Source of the DNA: Simmondsia chinensis
Taxonomy: Eukaryota > Streptophyta > Magnoliopsida > Caryophyllales > Simmondsiaceae
NCBI GenBank assembly: GCA_018398585.1
Contig: JAGTTD010000018.1
Coordinates: 5,649,501 to 5,713,500, forward strand
Length of the DNA stretch: 64,000 nt
Direction of reading: 5' to 3'
In this document: piece after piece, positions 63,433 to 64,000 of the stretch
How positions within the stretch are numbered: position 1 is the stretch's first letter
How the letters are laid out: every line of letters starts with the position of its first letter
Position numbers and translations under genes: made by a program
Notes under the pieces: generated by a model
Databases searched by the model: none
Told to the model about the DNA's origin: nothing
The model's input: only the letters and a program-made list of their open reading frames with translations

Positions 63433-63688
63433 TCAATTTCAAAACAGCGCTAACACTTATACACAGAAAGTAATGTTGTATGAGTCATCATTTTTGACTT
63501 TGTTAATTAACATGATATATTCCATCTGTCATATATACATTTTGCCCACATATATACATGTGGATATATGTATATATATATATCTGTATATATAAAGGTA
63601 TTTTACATAATTTTTAATTTTTAAGATATTTAATAATATCCGATATTTGACCATAAAAATTGTACCAAAAAAATATCCAATATTTATA

Positions 63689-64000
63689 ATAGGAAAATTA
63701 TTTAGATGGCTATTTTCTTAGTTATCCTTTTTTATATTTAGAGTTAATCCCTAATATTAACATAAGATAAGAATGAAAATAGGTAAGATTAAAGGCATAA
63801 TTTTTTTTAATCAACAAAAAAGGTTAGCTGCGTACAAAGGAGCTACCATTCGTTATCACCAACAGTTAAAAAGGGAGGGAGACCCACCATCAATGACTAC
63901 AAATCTTTAAGCTACGTCACTTAGAGAATAAATGGACGGCCTCATTAAAGGATCAGGGCGCCCAAACAAAAAGCAATTCCAACCACCAAATATCCCTAAT
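63689..64000. other. Flanking DNA at the right edge
   Basis: No gene recognised. A T-rich run at 63,802 followed by AATCAACAAAAAAGGTTAG could be the 3' end of a further minus-strand LINE, but the window ends before this can be judged. Confidence 0.3.

Larger units (their letters stand above)
48794..63688 (-). mobile_element. Ty1/copia element, minus strand, with three nested insertions
   Basis: 3' LTR at 48,794-49,449, pol and gag on the minus strand (49,619-57,085), primer-binding-type TATCAACACGAGT at about 57,152-57,165 (minus strand), and 5' LTR at 57,169-57,356 continued at 63,433-63,688. Nested in it are a SINE (48,844-49,078), a LINE (51,298-53,889) and a LARD-like LTR element (57,357-63,432). 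GAAAA lies next to the left LTR end and four bases beyond the right end, a possible decayed duplication. Confidence 0.85.

Overview
This is a stretch of AT-rich nuclear DNA from a flowering plant, almost certainly a eudicot. The evidence is one intron-rich plant gene surrounded by plant-type transposable elements: L1-like LINEs, Ty1/copia and Ty3/gypsy LTR elements, hAT and Mutator MITEs, and short SINEs with TTG or T tails. There are no bacterial, organellar or RNA-gene features. I cannot name the species from sequence alone.

Region 1 (1-15,450) is a deep nest of transposons, readable layer by layer from target-site duplications (TSDs). A degenerate LINE (plus strand) is split at its zinc-binding tail by a hAT transposon (about 2,698-14,933). 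The hAT transposase is split inside its BED zinc finger by two SINEs inserted at the same 10-bp site. One SINE is split at the centre of a palindrome by an LTR element (4,922-13,790, TSD GGTAC) that consists only of three tandem LTRs. The second LTR is split by a rearranged Ty3/gypsy-type element (5,714-11,929, TSD GTCAG). The gag frame of that element carries a 591-bp Mutator-like MITE (9,285-9,875, TSD ATGAAGAAG).

Region 2 (about 15,600-32,000) holds the only convincing host gene: a 14-exon SAC3/GANP/LENG8-type gene (SAC3A-like, plus strand) whose exons join into an open frame of about 1,017 codons. Its introns carry SINEs, hAT MITEs and a LINE fragment.

Region 3 (32,000-40,400) is gene-free and full of MITEs and a tRNA-derived SINE.

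Region 4 (40,385-47,084) contains two oppositely oriented, decayed Ty3/gypsy segments of one family. Their outer 5-bp flanks are reverse complements, suggesting one insertion that suffered an inverted duplication.

Region 5 (48,794-63,688) is a minus-strand Ty1/copia element with a 5S-headed SINE in its 3' LTR, a fairly well-preserved L1-type LINE in its pol gene, and a 6.1-kb non-coding LTR element (LARD-like, plus strand, TSD TCAAT) in its 5' LTR.

The most unusual item is the SINE family. Its most complete copies (4,817-13,951 split; 13,962-14,218; 48,844-49,078) have a head derived from 5S rRNA, including the internal promoter region, joined to a body resembling the 3' part of Au-like plant SINEs, with a conserved hairpin and a TTG/T-rich tail. 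At least four shorter relatives lie in or near the SAC3A-like gene.
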